64,000 bases of DNA from contig NZ_CP031704.1 of assembly GCF_003428335.1 (NCBI RefSeq), positions 4,786,071 to 4,850,070 of the forward strand, written 5' to 3'. The position numbers and the translations under genes are program-made. Below, one piece after another: positions 63,382 to 64,000 of this stretch (its first letter is position 1; each line of letters begins with the position of its first letter). A model generated the notes under the pieces. That model was given only the letters and a program-made list of their open reading frames with translations. It was not told where the DNA came from and ran no database searches. Origin of the DNA: Solimonas sp. K1W22B-7. Its GTDB lineage: Bacteria > Pseudomonadota > Gammaproteobacteria > Nevskiales > Nevskiaceae.

Positions 63382-64000
63382 TCGCAGCCGGCGCAGGGGC
63401 TTCCGGGGTCGCATCGCGCGTCAGGCAGGCGACGGCGGCTTCCACCAGCAGATCGATCACGTGCTCGCGATCGACACCGGGGCTGTCGGCAATGACGAAT
63501 CGCAGGCCGGTGCAGATCGCGCTGGTGAACACCACGAACACCGCGGCCGGCAGGTTGCGGACACTGACCTCGCGGTGGTGCTGCAGCAGGTACAGGCGAA
63601 AGGCATCGAGAAACCCGCGCTCCAGTTCCGCGATCGCCAGCATCGTGCGTCCCTGCGAATCATGGGTGAGCACGCCGACGAACAGGGTCCGGTGTGCGTC
63701 GGCGTAGTCGAAGGTGGCCGCCAGCAAGGCACGGGTGACCGTTCGCAGATCCTGGCCCATCAAGGTGTCGATCCGCTCGAAGATCAGCTTCTGCACCTCC
63801 GCCGTCATCCGCTTGACCACGGCATCGAGCAGCGCCTCCTTGCTCTCGAAGTACTGGTACAGCGAACCCACGCTGACCCCTGCGCGCTGCGCCACATGCG
63901 TAGTCGTCAGGTCGGCGACCCCGCGTTCCGCGATCACCTGCATCGTGGCCTCGACGATCGAGTCCACCATCTGGCGGGAACGTGATTGCTGCGGTTTCTG
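63365..64000 (-). CDS. TetR-family regulator, 5' end beyond window
   Basis: This TetR-type regulator has its stop at 63365 and continues past base 64000: the in-frame sequence QKPQQSRSRQ precedes MVDSIVEAT, which is the usual TetR N-terminal arm, so the start lies outside. At least 211 residues are visible. The helix-turn-helix is VADLTTTHVAQRAGVSVGSLYQYFESKEALLDAV. The C-terminal region has the length of a normal ligand-binding domain. It resembles the truncated TetR at 52032-52382 in its DNA-binding part, so the two could share target sites. Confidence 0.9.
   Translation of the reverse strand, partial: QKPQQSRSRQMVDSIVEATMQVIAERGVADLTTTHVAQRAGVSVGSLYQYFESKEALLDAVVKRMTAEVQKLIFERIDTLMGQDLRTVTRALLAATFDYADAHRTLFVGVLTHDSQGRTMLAIAELERGFLDAFRLYLLQHHREVSVRNLPAAVFVVFTSAICTGLRFVIADSPGVDREHVIDLLVEAAVACLTRDATPEAPAPAATLPRD

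Overview
The window is high-GC, gene-dense bacterial DNA filled with catabolic genes for a hydrophobic substrate. Repeated DUF1302/DUF1329 pairs (outer-membrane/periplasmic proteins typical of steroid-, terpenoid- and hydrocarbon-degrading proteobacteria), Baeyer-Villiger-type monooxygenases, a WS/DGAT wax ester synthase and AraC/TetR regulators suggest a gammaproteobacterium, perhaps of the Nevskiales/Solimonadaceae kind. This is inference; there is no rRNA or other taxonomic marker.

Layout. 1-11.3 kb (minus strand) is module 1: DUF1329 (cut by the left edge) and DUF1302; acyl-CoA dehydrogenase and aldehyde dehydrogenase; a secreted esterase split by an IS30-family element; a Baeyer-Villiger-type monooxygenase; then a divergent AraC regulator (11.4-12.4 kb). 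12.6-25.5 kb holds two minus-strand operons: acyl-CoA synthetase/DUF4336/hydrolase/thiolase-crotonase fusion, and acyl-CoA synthetase/crotonase/WS-DGAT/aldehyde dehydrogenase/GMC oxidase. 25.9-36.8 kb is a plus-strand operon: acyl-CoA carboxylase beta, enoyl-CoA hydratase, carboxylase alpha (biotin), AtuA, thiolase, FadB-like, acyl-CoA dehydrogenase. It resembles the Atu/Liu branched-chain (terpenoid) route. Then come a propionyl-CoA synthetase, a second DUF1302/DUF1329 pair, a ricin-lectin/lipase fusion, and module 2 (monooxygenase, acyl-CoA dehydrogenase, intact esterase, AraC). 52-64 kb is a third, TetR-associated region: a truncated TetR, two exported CrtC/AttH-like proteins, a TetR, and a plus-strand operon of a lipocalin-like protein, a rifampin-phosphotransferase-like enzyme and a third DUF1302/DUF1329 pair, closed by a TetR that runs off the right edge.

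How it may work (inference): DUF1302/DUF1329 help uptake at the envelope; a monooxygenase converts a ketone to an ester; an exported esterase cleaves it; oxidase and aldehyde dehydrogenases take the alcohol to an acid; synthetases make the CoA ester; acyl-CoA dehydrogenases, crotonases, FadB and thiolases shorten it; the biotin carboxylase/AtuA block handles a methyl branch; PrpE salvages propionate.

The strongest unannotated signal is regulatory. Three module 1 promoters carry a 38-bp tandem operator built of two CTTTCG-N6-GTCAA half-sites with a 21-bp period. Five promoters between 18 and 51.5 kb carry a different operator with the same geometry (GGCC-N6-nTCAtg, period 21 bp). The two AraC genes are the obvious candidates. 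Two TetR-type palindromes mark the third region. Module 1 also contains a copy-paste scar: a near-identical copy of the module 2 acyl-CoA dehydrogenase with flanking fragments of the module 2 esterase and monooxygenase genes.
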